A stretch of 64,000 nucleotides of DNA from an uncultured Alphaproteobacteria bacterium (lineage in GTDB: Bacteria > Pseudomonadota > Alphaproteobacteria > Caulobacterales > Caulobacteraceae): assembly GCA_903860975.1 (NCBI GenBank), contig CAIOSI010000034.1, positions 1 to 64,000 of the forward strand, in the 5' to 3' direction. The translations under genes were made by a program, and so were the position numbers. Shown piece after piece: positions 8,069 through 16,319 of this stretch. The notes beneath the pieces are model-generated. The model was not told where the DNA came from. It ran no database searches and worked only from the letters and a program-made list of their open reading frames with translations. The stretch's first letter is position 1. Every line of letters begins with the position of its first letter.

Positions 8069-8383
8069 TTAGTCCTTCTTCGGCTTGATCACAGTGAGGT
8101 CGGTGCCGTCGTCGGCATAAAGTCTCACAGCTTTTCCGGTCTTTGCATTGATGCTGACGGCAGCTGAACTGTTCGGGCCAGCCTTGGCGCTGACCATCCA
8201 AACGCCCCCCTCGTGGACGACCTGAAAGGGGCCCGCGGCCTGCGGCAGTCCGGCCAGAGCCGCCTTAGCGGCCGCGATCGCTTCGTCCCGGGTGGTTACG
8301 GCATGCATCAACCCAGAGCCGCCGCAGGCCGAAAGTAGCAGGGTAAGGATCGTAGCATAGCCGCCTGCCATTGATGGACGCAT
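8069..8383 (-). CDS. Small predicted lipoprotein, PepSY-like
   Basis: A 104-residue protein with a hydrophobic start and a lipobox (TLLLSAC, Cys20). The mature part contains one alpha/beta unit (TRDEAIAAAKAALA, then GGVWMVSAKAG, then SINAKTGKAVRL). This resembles a single PepSY or NTF2-immunity-like fold. Function unknown. It lies between two exported enzymes on the same strand, separated from each by more than 80 bp. Confidence 0.65.
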   Translation of the reverse strand: MRPSMAGGYATILTLLLSACGGSGLMHAVTTRDEAIAAAKAALAGLPQAAGPFQVVHEGGVWMVSAKAGPNSSAAVSINAKTGKAVRLYADDGTDLTVIKPKKD

Positions 8384-8522
8384 CGTCAGGCGATTCCCGG
8401 TCCCAGTGTCATTAGAAGATGCAAACCTGCCGGCTTGTCTAAATCCAGAACCCGCCTTGCGCTTGGCCGTCTAAAGCTTGGACGCGGCGAAACGATCACC
8501 TGATCGGTCACCACATCCTTGA

Positions 8523-8557
8523 GCGTCTCCGGCGAGGTGCAACCTCACCGGGGACGC
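8523..8557 (-). terminator. Large hairpin downstream of the exported methyltransferase-like gene
   Basis: A 16-base arm (8523-8538) pairs with 8542-8557 around a three-base loop, allowing G-U pairs. The hairpin lies 18 bp past the stop of the minus-strand gene at 8576. There is no clear U tract, so it may be a transcript-stabilising 3' hairpin. Confidence 0.45.
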
Positions 8558-8575
8558 CTTCGGCGCCTAAGGCGG

Positions 8576-9304
8576 TTACTTCGGCTTCTTGAAACGCAGC
8601 AGGAACTGGTCGGTCTTGCCGCGGATCGAAGGGTGGAAGACGAACTTCGAGTGGTCATCAGAAGGATTGGCCAGGATGCTGCTTTCGCCATCCAGTTTGA
8701 AGCCCGCGGCCAGGACGTCTTCCTTGACCCGCGCCTCGTCGATGCGGTGGCGGCCTTCGGTTCCGGCCAATCCCGTGCCGGGTGCGTCAGCATGGTCCAG
8801 GATGACATAGACGCCGCCAGGTTTGAGCGCTGCGTAGACCGCCTTGTTAAAGGCCGGGACGTCGGCTGGGCCCATAAATTTATCGTAGAGGTCGTGATAG
8901 TTCTGCCGGATGAAGACGCCATCCAGCCCCTTGGGTAGGTCCATGGCGTTTACCGGCGGGGTGGAGACCACGATATTGGCGTAGGCTGGGTCAGCGGCGG
9001 TCTTGTTCAGGCCGCCCACCAAATCGGGATGGGCCTTAACCACTTCGGCCGGCAACACCGCATAGAGCTTTCCCTTCGGTCCAACCGCTTGGCTGAGCGC
9101 GCGAACAAAGCGGCCCGCGACGATTTCAGCAACCTTTTGTCCGGGCTTTACGCCCATGAACGCGATCACCTCAGCGCCTTTGAAAGACGGATCGGACAAG
9201 GCGTCGGCGGGTGCCGCGGCCGGGGCCTGTGCAAAGGACATGGCTGGAATGCCGATTGCCAGTGACAGCGCCGCGGCCGCCGCGATGAGAATTCTGCGTG
9301 ACAT
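8576..9304 (-). CDS. Exported class I methyltransferase-like protein (COG4798-like), copy 1
   Basis: A 242-residue protein with a clear Sec signal peptide (MSRRILIAAAAALSLAIGIPAMSFAQ) and then a Rossmann methyltransferase-like domain. Family features are YHDLYDKFMGPAD, ALKPGGVYVILDHA, RIDEARVKEDVLAAGF and a terminal GKTDQFLLRFKKPK. The glycine-rich SAM loop of methyltransferases, usually GxGxG-like, reads VAEIVAGRFVRALS here, so SAM binding is doubtful. A paralogue with the same features lies at 28868 on the other strand. GGGAGCTACTCGT upstream of ATG 9304 supports the start. Periplasmic or outer-membrane location is inferred. Confidence 0.8.
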   Translation of the reverse strand: MSRRILIAAAAALSLAIGIPAMSFAQAPAAAPADALSDPSFKGAEVIAFMGVKPGQKVAEIVAGRFVRALSQAVGPKGKLYAVLPAEVVKAHPDLVGGLNKTAADPAYANIVVSTPPVNAMDLPKGLDGVFIRQNYHDLYDKFMGPADVPAFNKAVYAALKPGGVYVILDHADAPGTGLAGTEGRHRIDEARVKEDVLAAGFKLDGESSILANPSDDHSKFVFHPSIRGKTDQFLLRFKKPK

Positions 9305-9665
9305 ACGAGTAGCTCCCTGATCCCTGATTTGGCGGGATGCGAGCCTCTTGGCCTCGCGAAGTCAAGTCCGAGCGAGCATGGACGTGAGGTCCTTACGGGC
9401 CAGGCGCGAGGCGGGGTCTGTATTTCTCAAGCGGCCAAGCGTCGACCCCGGCCGAGAATGCCGCTGTGTTTGAATAGCCCGGGCCCGCTCGGAGTTTTGC
9501 AGCGCCATGGCAGCGGTGACCCTAATGCGCAGCCGCATCCTGGCACCGCTGTGGGCTTTGGAAACGCCTTTATGGTCTGGATCAAATCGTTGCTTTTCTG
9601 AGCCCACCGATCTGCTGCGCCAAGCTCCGCTGAGGCCTGGACTGGGGGCTGTCGGCCTAAGGCGA
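9305..9665. other. Intergenic stretch without a recognisable gene
   Basis: Apart from the ribosome-binding site of the gene ending at 9304, I see no credible coding region, RNA or repeat here. Open frames on both strands lack protein-like composition. Confidence 0.5.
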
Positions 9666-10493
9666 TCAGGGTTTTTCAGGCGCGCCAGGCCTTGGCAGGC
9701 TGAACATCTCGCGCTCGGCGTTTGTAAAGACGATGCGTTCGACCTTGATGTCTTCTGCGCCGCCGGCGGCTCCCTCAATGGTTATGTGGAACGCGGCCTT
9801 GATGGGGCCGACTTTGCGGTAATCGGAGAATTCCATCGTGACGGCCAAAGGGCCGCTACGGTCAACAATCCGGGCTAAGAGGTGGCTGCTGCCGTCGAAC
9901 CAAAGTTCGCGAGGGGTTCCGTCCCAGGGATGGACGGTGATGACGTCGAAGCTTCGTCCGCGTAGCTGGCGAAGGCCGAGCGACTCTCCATGGGCGTCAA
10001 AGCGGCCGGAATAAAAGAAGCCATAGGCCCCAAGGAAGGCTTCCGTGCGTGCTTGGGCCACCATGGCTCGTTCTTCAACGCCAGACGCGATACCGTTGGG
10101 TTCAATCCTCCAGGCGCCTTGGCCATTGAAGCCCCGCACGCTGAGCCCGGCGGCGTTGCCGGTTTCAACACGCATGCCGTAGCGCAGGGTGTCGAACCAG
10201 CTTTCATAAGTCCCGCCGCCTTGATGGCCGATTTCATGCCAGCCTCGAAGATAGCTCCAGCCCGCGCCGCCCGAGGCTGCCCGAGCCTGTGCCAGCACGC
10301 GCTTGGCGGCGGGTGAATAGCCTTGGAGGTTTCCTGTATCTTTACCGTCAACCGCGGCTCTCTGATGAATCCGCAGGTGAGGTGCCGGACGAGCGTAGAA
10401 TGAGGCTGCGGGTGCCTGCGACGCAGCCGCAATCGCCCAGATCAGGACGGCGCCGGCTGGCGCGGTGGCGAGTTTGTGAAGCGCTGCAATCAT
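9666..10493 (-). CDS. Exported LolA-like protein of unknown function
   Basis: The start is uncertain. ATG 10493 gives a good signal peptide (HKLATAPAGAVLIWAIAAAS), whereas a GTG 33 bp upstream has no ribosome-binding site. The mature part (about 240 residues) has the outer-membrane lipoprotein-carrier-like layout: GWSYLRGWHEIGHQGGG, GAWRIEPNG, an early ARTEAFLGAYGFF helix, and a VHPWDGTPRELWFDGSSHLL beta unit. In related bacteria such a domain often precedes a retroviral-type aspartyl protease. Here the gene ends without the protease. It is divergent from yccF. Substrate unknown. Confidence 0.6.
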   Translation of the reverse strand: MIAALHKLATAPAGAVLIWAIAAASQAPAASFYARPAPHLRIHQRAAVDGKDTGNLQGYSPAAKRVLAQARAASGGAGWSYLRGWHEIGHQGGGTYESWFDTLRYGMRVETGNAAGLSVRGFNGQGAWRIEPNGIASGVEERAMVAQARTEAFLGAYGFFYSGRFDAHGESLGLRQLRGRSFDVITVHPWDGTPRELWFDGSSHLLARIVDRSGPLAVTMEFSDYRKVGPIKAAFHITIEGAAGGAEDIKVERIVFTNAEREMFSLPRPGAPEKP

Positions 10494-10586
10494 TTCGAGG
10501 GCGACCAACCCTCGAAGCTTGTCCACACTACGACGCTCGCCTTCATTTTGAGGGAAATAAAGGCTCGGCGATCCGCGGAGGGCTTC

Positions 10587-10955
10587 ATGCGGCTGCTGCT
10601 TAACGTGCTTTGGTTTGTTCTGGGCGGTTGGATTTCTGGCAGCCTGTGGCTGCTGGCCGGCGTGATACTTGCGATCACCATCATCGGCCTACCTTGGGTG
10701 CCGGCAGCGTTCCGCATCGCGGGCTTCAGCTACTTGCCGTTCGGTAAGATGGTGATCGATGGGCCAGCTGGCCCGCAGAGCGTCGTCCTGAACCTCCTGT
10801 GGCTGGTCTTTGCCGGCTGGTGGCTAGCCCTGCACCATATCGTGCTGGCGATGGCGCTTGGCGTGACGATCATCGGCATTCCGTTCGCTTGGCAGCACGT
10901 CAAGCTCGCTCGGCTCTCCTTGACGCCGGTCGGCAAGATGGTGATCGAAGTCTAG
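10587..10955 (+). CDS. yccF: YccF family inner-membrane protein (DUF307)
   Basis: The start is ATG 10587, preceded by GGAGG at 10577-10581. The 122-residue product consists of two homologous membrane units, each with a hydrophobic helix pair ending in GVTIIGIPFAWQHVKLA-type or ITIIGLPWVPAAFRIA-type motifs followed by PxGKMV. This duplicated arrangement is diagnostic of YccF. The cellular role is not established. It is divergent from the LolA-like gene and convergent with the GGDEF-EAL gene. Confidence 0.88.
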   Translation: MRLLLNVLWFVLGGWISGSLWLLAGVILAITIIGLPWVPAAFRIAGFSYLPFGKMVIDGPAGPQSVVLNLLWLVFAGWWLALHHIVLAMALGVTIIGIPFAWQHVKLARLSLTPVGKMVIEV

Positions 10956-11110
10956 GCGTGTCCCTGACGAGCGCCTTCTCGCCAGGCACTCTACGTCGAA
11001 CGGGGCGTGCTTCAAGTTCGGCGCGATGGGCCCCGAACGGTTCGCTGAGCTGGAACACTTGGCGCGGACTTGCGCCATGGCTTACGAAGCCTGCATCGGT
11101 CTTTTATGCC

Positions 11111-12598
11111 TCAACTGTAGGCGTAGCGTCGTCTGGGCTCTTGGATAAAGGTGCTGGGGGCTGCGGCGTGAGACGCACGAAGGGCCGTTTCCATCTGGTC
11201 GGCGGGCATCGGGCGGGCGAACCAGTAACCTTGCATGCGCTCGCAGCCGGCAGCGCGCAGGATGATCGCTTGGGCTTCGTCTTCGACACCTTCGGCCACG
11301 ATGCGAACGCCCAAAGCATGGGCGGCGTGCAGCATGGAGGCCACCAGCTTGGCGACGCGACCGTCCTTGGCGACGTCGCAGATTAACGAGCGGTCGAGTT
11401 TCACAGTTTGAATCGGCAGGTGCATCAAGGCGCGCAGGTTCGAGTATCCCGTGCCGAAATCGTCCAGCGCAATATGCACACCCTTGGCGTTCAGCCGCTC
11501 AATATGGCGACGCGACAGCGCAAGGTCCTGTAGAAGAAACGTCTCTGTGATCTCAACCGTTAGCGCCGTGGCCGGCAGGGCGGTCTGAGCCAGCCGCCCA
11601 ATAAGTTTTCGGGAAAAGGCAGGATCGAGCAGGTCGTGGGGCGAGACGTTGAAGGCGACGCTTTCGATGAGACCGGCTTCGACCCAGGCGGCCGCACTCT
11701 GGCAGCCCGCTGCGAAAACCGCCTCGTCGATGCGGCCGATCAAGCCGAGTTCCTCAGCCATAGGCACAAAGGCTCCAGGCAGCAGCAGGCCTTGTTCGGG
11801 GTGGCGCCAACGGGCCAACACTTCAACGCTGACGATCTGGCCATTTTTGGCGTCGACGACCGGTTGGAACCACGGTTCGATCTCACCCGCCGGAATAGCG
11901 CGCCTGAGCTCATCTTCAAGCGTGCGGCGGCGGCGGTTTTCATCGCGGAGTTCGGCATCGAAGGCCGACCAGCGCCGCCCGCCCTGCATCTTTGCGCTAT
12001 AGAGCGCCATGTCGGCGAAGCGCTGCAGGTCTCCGGCCTCGGCTGCATCGTCAGGATAGACGGCGACACCCACCGATGCGCCTGGCGAAATTTGGCGGCC
12101 GTAAATGAGGTGCGGTTGAGCTAGGAGCTCGACCAATCGGCGCGCGCGATCGGCCGCGCCGGGGCCGCTTGAGATCAGCGCGAATTCGTCGCCCCCCAGA
12201 CGAGCCACCAGCTCGTGGGGGCGTGCATCGCCTCGCAGGCGCTCGCCCACCTCGGCCAGGAAAAGGTCGCCTGCGTGGTGGCCCAAGGTGTCGTTGAGGT
12301 GCTTGAAACGGTCGAGGTCGATGACGAACAGACTGACTTGAGCGCTATCGGTCGCCGCAGCATCGAGCCGCTCATAGAGGGAGGCTGTAAAGGCGCCGCG
12401 GTTGACCAGGCCCGTCAGGGAATCGGTCTGCGCAAGGCGCAAAGTCAGATTGCGCTCCGCCTCAAGTTGCGTAACCCGCGCCAGGAGTTCGTTAAACTTT
12501 TGTGCGCTGTCTGGCACGGTGTCGGAACGCCTCAAGTCGGAAAAAGAAGACTTCCGGTGAGTTAGCGCAAGCCAAGTGAACACCCCATTGAACGACAT
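11111..12598 (-). CDS. GGDEF-EAL protein (cyclic di-GMP synthesis/turnover)
   Basis: I take ATG 12598, since a longer frame would overlap the upstream symporter gene with an unlikely basic leader. The 495-residue protein has a short N-terminal coiled segment, then a GGDEF domain (TDSLTGLVNR at 58-67, intact GGDEF at 135-139) and an EAL domain (EVLARW at 259-264, EITE, DDFGTGYSN, KLDRSLI, VAEGVED, QGYWFARP). The GGDEF active site is complete. The inhibitory RxxD site reads RPHE, so product inhibition may be weak. The EAL signature reads EVL, a common active variant. No sensory domain or clear membrane helix is visible, so its input signal is unknown. Confidence 0.92.
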   Translation of the reverse strand: MSFNGVFTWLALTHRKSSFSDLRRSDTVPDSAQKFNELLARVTQLEAERNLTLRLAQTDSLTGLVNRGAFTASLYERLDAAATDSAQVSLFVIDLDRFKHLNDTLGHHAGDLFLAEVGERLRGDARPHELVARLGGDEFALISSGPGAADRARRLVELLAQPHLIYGRQISPGASVGVAVYPDDAAEAGDLQRFADMALYSAKMQGGRRWSAFDAELRDENRRRRTLEDELRRAIPAGEIEPWFQPVVDAKNGQIVSVEVLARWRHPEQGLLLPGAFVPMAEELGLIGRIDEAVFAAGCQSAAAWVEAGLIESVAFNVSPHDLLDPAFSRKLIGRLAQTALPATALTVEITETFLLQDLALSRRHIERLNAKGVHIALDDFGTGYSNLRALMHLPIQTVKLDRSLICDVAKDGRVAKLVASMLHAAHALGVRIVAEGVEDEAQAIILRAAGCERMQGYWFARPMPADQMETALRASHAAAPSTFIQEPRRRYAYS

Positions 12599-12665
12599 GC
12601 CTAACAGACAATGGAGCGTTGGTGTCTGCGGCCTGATCGGTTGCCGGCACCGGCCGAAAAAACGC

Positions 12666-13922
12666 CTAAGCCACAGCGGTTTGCGATTCGGACGCCGGGG
12701 CTGTGATCTGGTTTTCCCATTTGGCGACAATGGCGGCAGCGACAGAGTTTCCGACAACATTGGTGGCCGAGCGACCCATATCGAGGAGGTTGTCTACCGC
12801 CAGGATGAGCAGCAAGCCCGCCTCTGGCAGGTGGAAATAGATGAGGGTCGCGGAGATCACGACAAGTGAGGCCCGCGGCACGCCTGCGACGCCCTTCGAG
12901 GTAATCATCAGAAGCAGCAGCATGGTGATCTGCTGAGAAATCGACAGCTCGATCCCATAGGCCTGAGCGACGAAGAGGGTTGCAAATGTGCAGTACATCA
13001 TCGTGCCGTCGAGATTGAACGAGTAGCCTAACGGCAGGACGAAACTCGCGACCCTCTTGGATACGCCCCATTGCTCAAGCGCCTGGAGCGTTCCGGGATA
13101 GGCGGCTTCCGACGAGGCGGTGGAAAACGCCAGCAGGGCCGGGCTCCGCACGGCCATCATCAGCTTCAGCGCACGGGGCCCCACGAATATCACCACAACA
13201 GCGATCAACAGCGCCCAGAGCAGGGCAAGGGACAGGTAGAAGCCACCGACGAATTTTGCATAGGTGGCGAGCACGCCAACGCCTTGGGTCGCGACCGTTG
13301 CTGCGAGCGCCGCGAAGATCGCGAGCGGAGCGGTCTTCATCACATAGCTGGTCACTTTCAGCATAATTTTGGAGACTTGCTCGACCAATGCCAGCACCGC
13401 GGGCGCGCGATCTTCCATCGCCGAGACGGCGGTGCCGAAGAACACTGAGAAGATGACGATCTGCAAAATCTCATTGTTAGCCATCGCCTCGACGATCGAC
13501 TTCGGGAAGATGTGGCTGACGAAATCTTTCAGGTTGAACTTGGTCATATCGACGGCCGAGACGATCTTGCCTGCGTCGGGGATCGCCAGGTGCATGCTCG
13601 CGCCCGGCTTCAGGACATGGACCATGATCAACCCGATTGTCAGCGAAACCAGGGAGGCTGAAATGAACCAGCCGAGTGTCTTGGCACCGACCCGGCCGAC
13701 GGTCGCCGCATCCTCCATGTGAGCGATGCCGGCCACCAAGGTCGTAAACACCAGCGGCGCAATGATCATCTTGATGAGACGCAGGAAGACGTCTGTGATG
13801 ATGGACAGGTTGGTGGCGATGGCCTTTGCTTGATCGGGCAGGGCGTACTGGTGAACGGCCCAGCCGACGGCGACGCCCAACACCATGGCGAGGACGATGA
13901 TAATCGTAAAAAGGCGGTTCAT
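12666..13922 (-). CDS. Dicarboxylate/amino acid:cation symporter (DAACS family)
   Basis: An inner-membrane carrier for C4-dicarboxylates or acidic amino acids driven by H+ or Na+. I use ATG 13922 (MNRLFTIIIVLAMVLG, first helix, with TTGGGA upstream); a start 60 bp earlier adds a polar leader. The 418-residue product has the family hairpin and substrate motifs: STASSEAAYPGTLQ (serine-rich hairpin), YSFNLDGTMMY (the NMDGT equivalent) and KGVAGVPRASLVV (second hairpin). It could be DctA- or GltP-like; sequence alone does not decide. The gene is divergent from AMP nucleosidase. Confidence 0.9.
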   Translation of the reverse strand: MNRLFTIIIVLAMVLGVAVGWAVHQYALPDQAKAIATNLSIITDVFLRLIKMIIAPLVFTTLVAGIAHMEDAATVGRVGAKTLGWFISASLVSLTIGLIMVHVLKPGASMHLAIPDAGKIVSAVDMTKFNLKDFVSHIFPKSIVEAMANNEILQIVIFSVFFGTAVSAMEDRAPAVLALVEQVSKIMLKVTSYVMKTAPLAIFAALAATVATQGVGVLATYAKFVGGFYLSLALLWALLIAVVVIFVGPRALKLMMAVRSPALLAFSTASSEAAYPGTLQALEQWGVSKRVASFVLPLGYSFNLDGTMMYCTFATLFVAQAYGIELSISQQITMLLLLMITSKGVAGVPRASLVVISATLIYFHLPEAGLLLILAVDNLLDMGRSATNVVGNSVAAAIVAKWENQITAPASESQTAVA

Positions 13923-14083
13923 GTCGGTCCCAACGAGGCTGAAGCGAGCGCCTTTGTCGCTGGGAAGCGAAGCTTCGTCCATCCTATCCCGCGCCGGTGC
14001 GCGGTTGCGGCCGATATGCTCACGAATGCGGCGGTTTGCGACCCAAGCTCGCCAACCTTAGCGTGTGGCGGTTATAAGACGCG

Positions 14084-15538
14084 ATGACATCAAAGACAGA
14101 CGCTGCCGCCATCGTGGACCGGCTGGAATACGAATACCGCACGACGGTCGATGCCCTCAAAGGCGCGCTTAAGACATTTCTCGCTGGAGGCTCGCCACCG
14201 GATGCGTCCGCACGCGCCGCCGGAGCCTTCGTCTATCCCGAGTTGAGGCTGCATTGGCCGGCGGGGGAACCCTTCCCGCGAATTGGACGCGCCTATGCAC
14301 GGATCGGCGCGCCGGGCCGTTATGCAATCACGGTGACCAAGCCGGCGCTGTTTCGCGACTACTTGATCGAGCAGCTCAGCCTGCTGATGCAGGATTTCAA
14401 GGTCGAGATTGAGGTTGGCCGTTCCAACCAGGAAATGCCGTTCCCCTATGTGCTGGATGGACAGGCCGACGCAGCCTTGGCCGACATCGGCTCGGCGGAG
14501 ATCGCGCGCCATTTCCCGACGACGGAACTGGCCTTCATTGGCGACGAGATCGCCGATGGATCCTGGGCGCAGCACGTCGATCATCCACGCCCAATGGCGT
14601 TGTTCGACGGTCTCAGGACCGATTTCTCATTGGCCCGCCTGACGCACTACACCGGCGCGCCCGCCGACCATGTCCAGCCTTACATCCTCTTCACCAACTA
14701 CATCCGTTACGTCGATGAGTTCGTCCGTTGGGGCTGCGAGCAGATCAAGGACCCGAATAGTCCGTACACGGCGCTGTCGGCGGCGGGGAATGTGCTGGTC
14801 GACGCGAACACGCTCGATCCGGCTGCGATGGTGAATGCAGCGCCTTGGCGCAAGCACCAGATGCCCGCCTATCATTTGATGGCTGAGGGCCGGGCGGGGA
14901 TCACGCTGGTCAATATCGGCGTGGGGCCCTCCAACGCCAAGACGATCTGCGACCACCTGGCGGTGCTGCGTCCTCAGGCGTGGTTGATGATTGGTCACTG
15001 CGGGGGCCTGCGCGGTAGTCAGACCATCGGCGACTACGTCTTGGCGCATGCCTATCTGCGGGACGATCACGTTCTGGACGAAGCGCTGCCGACGGAGATC
15101 CCAATTCCACCGATCGCAGAGGTGCAGGTCGCCTTGAACCGCGCCGCTGAGATCGTAACGGGCGAAACGGGCGAAGTCCTCAAGCGACGCCTACGGACGG
15201 GTACTGTCGTGACGACTGACGACCGGAACTGGGAGCTCCGATATTCCTCAAGCGCGCTCAGGTTCAATCAGAGCCGAGCTGTCGCCATCGACATGGAGAG
15301 CGCCACGATCGCCACGCAAGGCTACCGCTTCAGAGTGCCTTACGGGACCTTGCTCTGTGTGTCCGACAAGCCACTGCACGGAGAGATCAAGCTGCCAGGC
15401 CAGGCCAACGCCTTCTATGACCGCGCCATCGGACAGCACCTGCAGATTGGCATCGTAACGATGGACCTGTTGCGTCAAGAAGGCCCACGCCTTCATTCGC
15501 GAAAGCTGCGGAGTTTCGACGAACCGCCATTCCGCTAG
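14084..15538 (+). CDS. amn: AMP nucleosidase
   Basis: Hydrolyses AMP to adenine and ribose 5-phosphate in the cytoplasm, adjusting purine pools. The 484 residues match the family length. The N-terminal AMP nucleosidase domain contains LRLHWPAGEPFPRIGRAYARI. The C-terminal phosphorylase-like domain contains LVNIGVGPSNAKTICDHLA, MIGHCGGLRGSQTIGDYVLA, AIDMESATIATQGYRFRVPYG and CVSDKPLHGEIK. The MESAT segment supplies the nucleoside-binding methionine and glutamate. It is transcribed away from the symporter gene. Confidence 0.95.
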   Translation: MTSKTDAAAIVDRLEYEYRTTVDALKGALKTFLAGGSPPDASARAAGAFVYPELRLHWPAGEPFPRIGRAYARIGAPGRYAITVTKPALFRDYLIEQLSLLMQDFKVEIEVGRSNQEMPFPYVLDGQADAALADIGSAEIARHFPTTELAFIGDEIADGSWAQHVDHPRPMALFDGLRTDFSLARLTHYTGAPADHVQPYILFTNYIRYVDEFVRWGCEQIKDPNSPYTALSAAGNVLVDANTLDPAAMVNAAPWRKHQMPAYHLMAEGRAGITLVNIGVGPSNAKTICDHLAVLRPQAWLMIGHCGGLRGSQTIGDYVLAHAYLRDDHVLDEALPTEIPIPPIAEVQVALNRAAEIVTGETGEVLKRRLRTGTVVTTDDRNWELRYSSSALRFNQSRAVAIDMESATIATQGYRFRVPYGTLLCVSDKPLHGEIKLPGQANAFYDRAIGQHLQIGIVTMDLLRQEGPRLHSRKLRSFDEPPFR

Positions 15539-15619
15539 TCCCAATTCAAATAACAACGATCTTTCGATTGTAACCGGGCGCGATATTTGATCCCGTTCCG
15601 CCAGACACAGGAGGAACGG

Positions 15620-16099
15620 ATGAAGTCTCTGGTTCTTGTAACAATCGCGGGGCTGGCGATATCAAACTCGGCGTTCGGTGCGCCTTCGTCCGCCAAGCTT
15701 CTGGTGCCGATCCATCAGTTCATCGCCAGCTTCAACGCAGGCGATACAGCAAAGGCGGCTGCGGCGCAGGCGCGCGATGTGAGCATCATCGACGATATCG
15801 CGCCGCACTTCTGGCGTGGGCCAAAGGCTTTCGAAACCTGGGCCGCTGATCTGGCCGCAGATGATAAGAAGAGCGGGATTAGCGAAGAGAAGGTCGCGCT
15901 TGGCAAGACGCAGCGCGCGTTGATCGATGGCGACACAGGCTATGCGGTCCTGAAGGCCGTCTACACGTTCAAGCAGAACGGCGCGGATATGATCGAGACC
16001 GCCACCATGACCTTCGCCTTGAAGTCCGGTAAGGCGGGATGGAAGATCACGGCGTGGTCGTGGGATGGGTCCGTGCCGCATCCGGTCGCGGCGAAGTAG
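15620..16099 (+). CDS. Exported NTF2/SnoaL-like protein
   Basis: ATG 15620 follows GGAGGAA directly, whereas an ATG 33 bp upstream has no such site. The 159-residue product has a signal peptide (MKSLVLVTIAGLAISNSAFG) and one NTF2-like domain: HQFIASFNAGDTAKAAAAQA, FWRGPKAFETWAADL, and terminal AGWKITAWSWDGSVP. Such folds bind small molecules or act as isomerases, but no catalytic residue can be assigned. It converges with the Flp pilin gene. Confidence 0.75.
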   Translation: MKSLVLVTIAGLAISNSAFGAPSSAKLLVPIHQFIASFNAGDTAKAAAAQARDVSIIDDIAPHFWRGPKAFETWAADLAADDKKSGISEEKVALGKTQRALIDGDTGYAVLKAVYTFKQNGADMIETATMTFALKSGKAGWKITAWSWDGSVPHPVAAK

Positions 16100-16131
16100 C
16101 GGCGCAGCGAGCGCCCACTTCACCTGGCGTT

Positions 16132-16296
16132 TCAGGGAAGCGAGGTCGCCACGGTCCCAAAGGTGCTCGACAATTTTAGGCCAAGCGCGCCGATTGCGGA
16201 CACGATTACGACGACAATCAGAGCTGCAATGAGGCCGTATTCAATGGCTGTTGCACCGGATTCGTTCCGGCAAAAGCGTTCGAAGAAGATCGACAA
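16132..16296 (-). CDS. Flp-type (type IVb) pilin, TTG start
   Basis: The minus strand encodes a 54-residue pilin that begins MSIFFERFCRNESGATAIEY. It has the Flp/PilA signature: a short basic leader, the G14 processing site, then ATAIEYGLIAALIVVVIVSA as the hydrophobic assembly helix, ending in TSLP. The start codon is TTG (16294-16296) with a perfect AGGAGGT four bases upstream (16301-16307). Length, signature and C-terminus match the second pilin at 21617. In Flp pili the prepilin is cut by CpaA after the glycine and assembled by the Tad machinery. The TTG start suggests low expression. No assembly gene is adjacent. Confidence 0.9.
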   Translation of the reverse strand: MSIFFERFCRNESGATAIEYGLIAALIVVVIVSAIGALGLKLSSTFGTVATSLP

Positions 16297-16319
16297 AGCT
16301 ACCTCCTATCAGGTCACTG

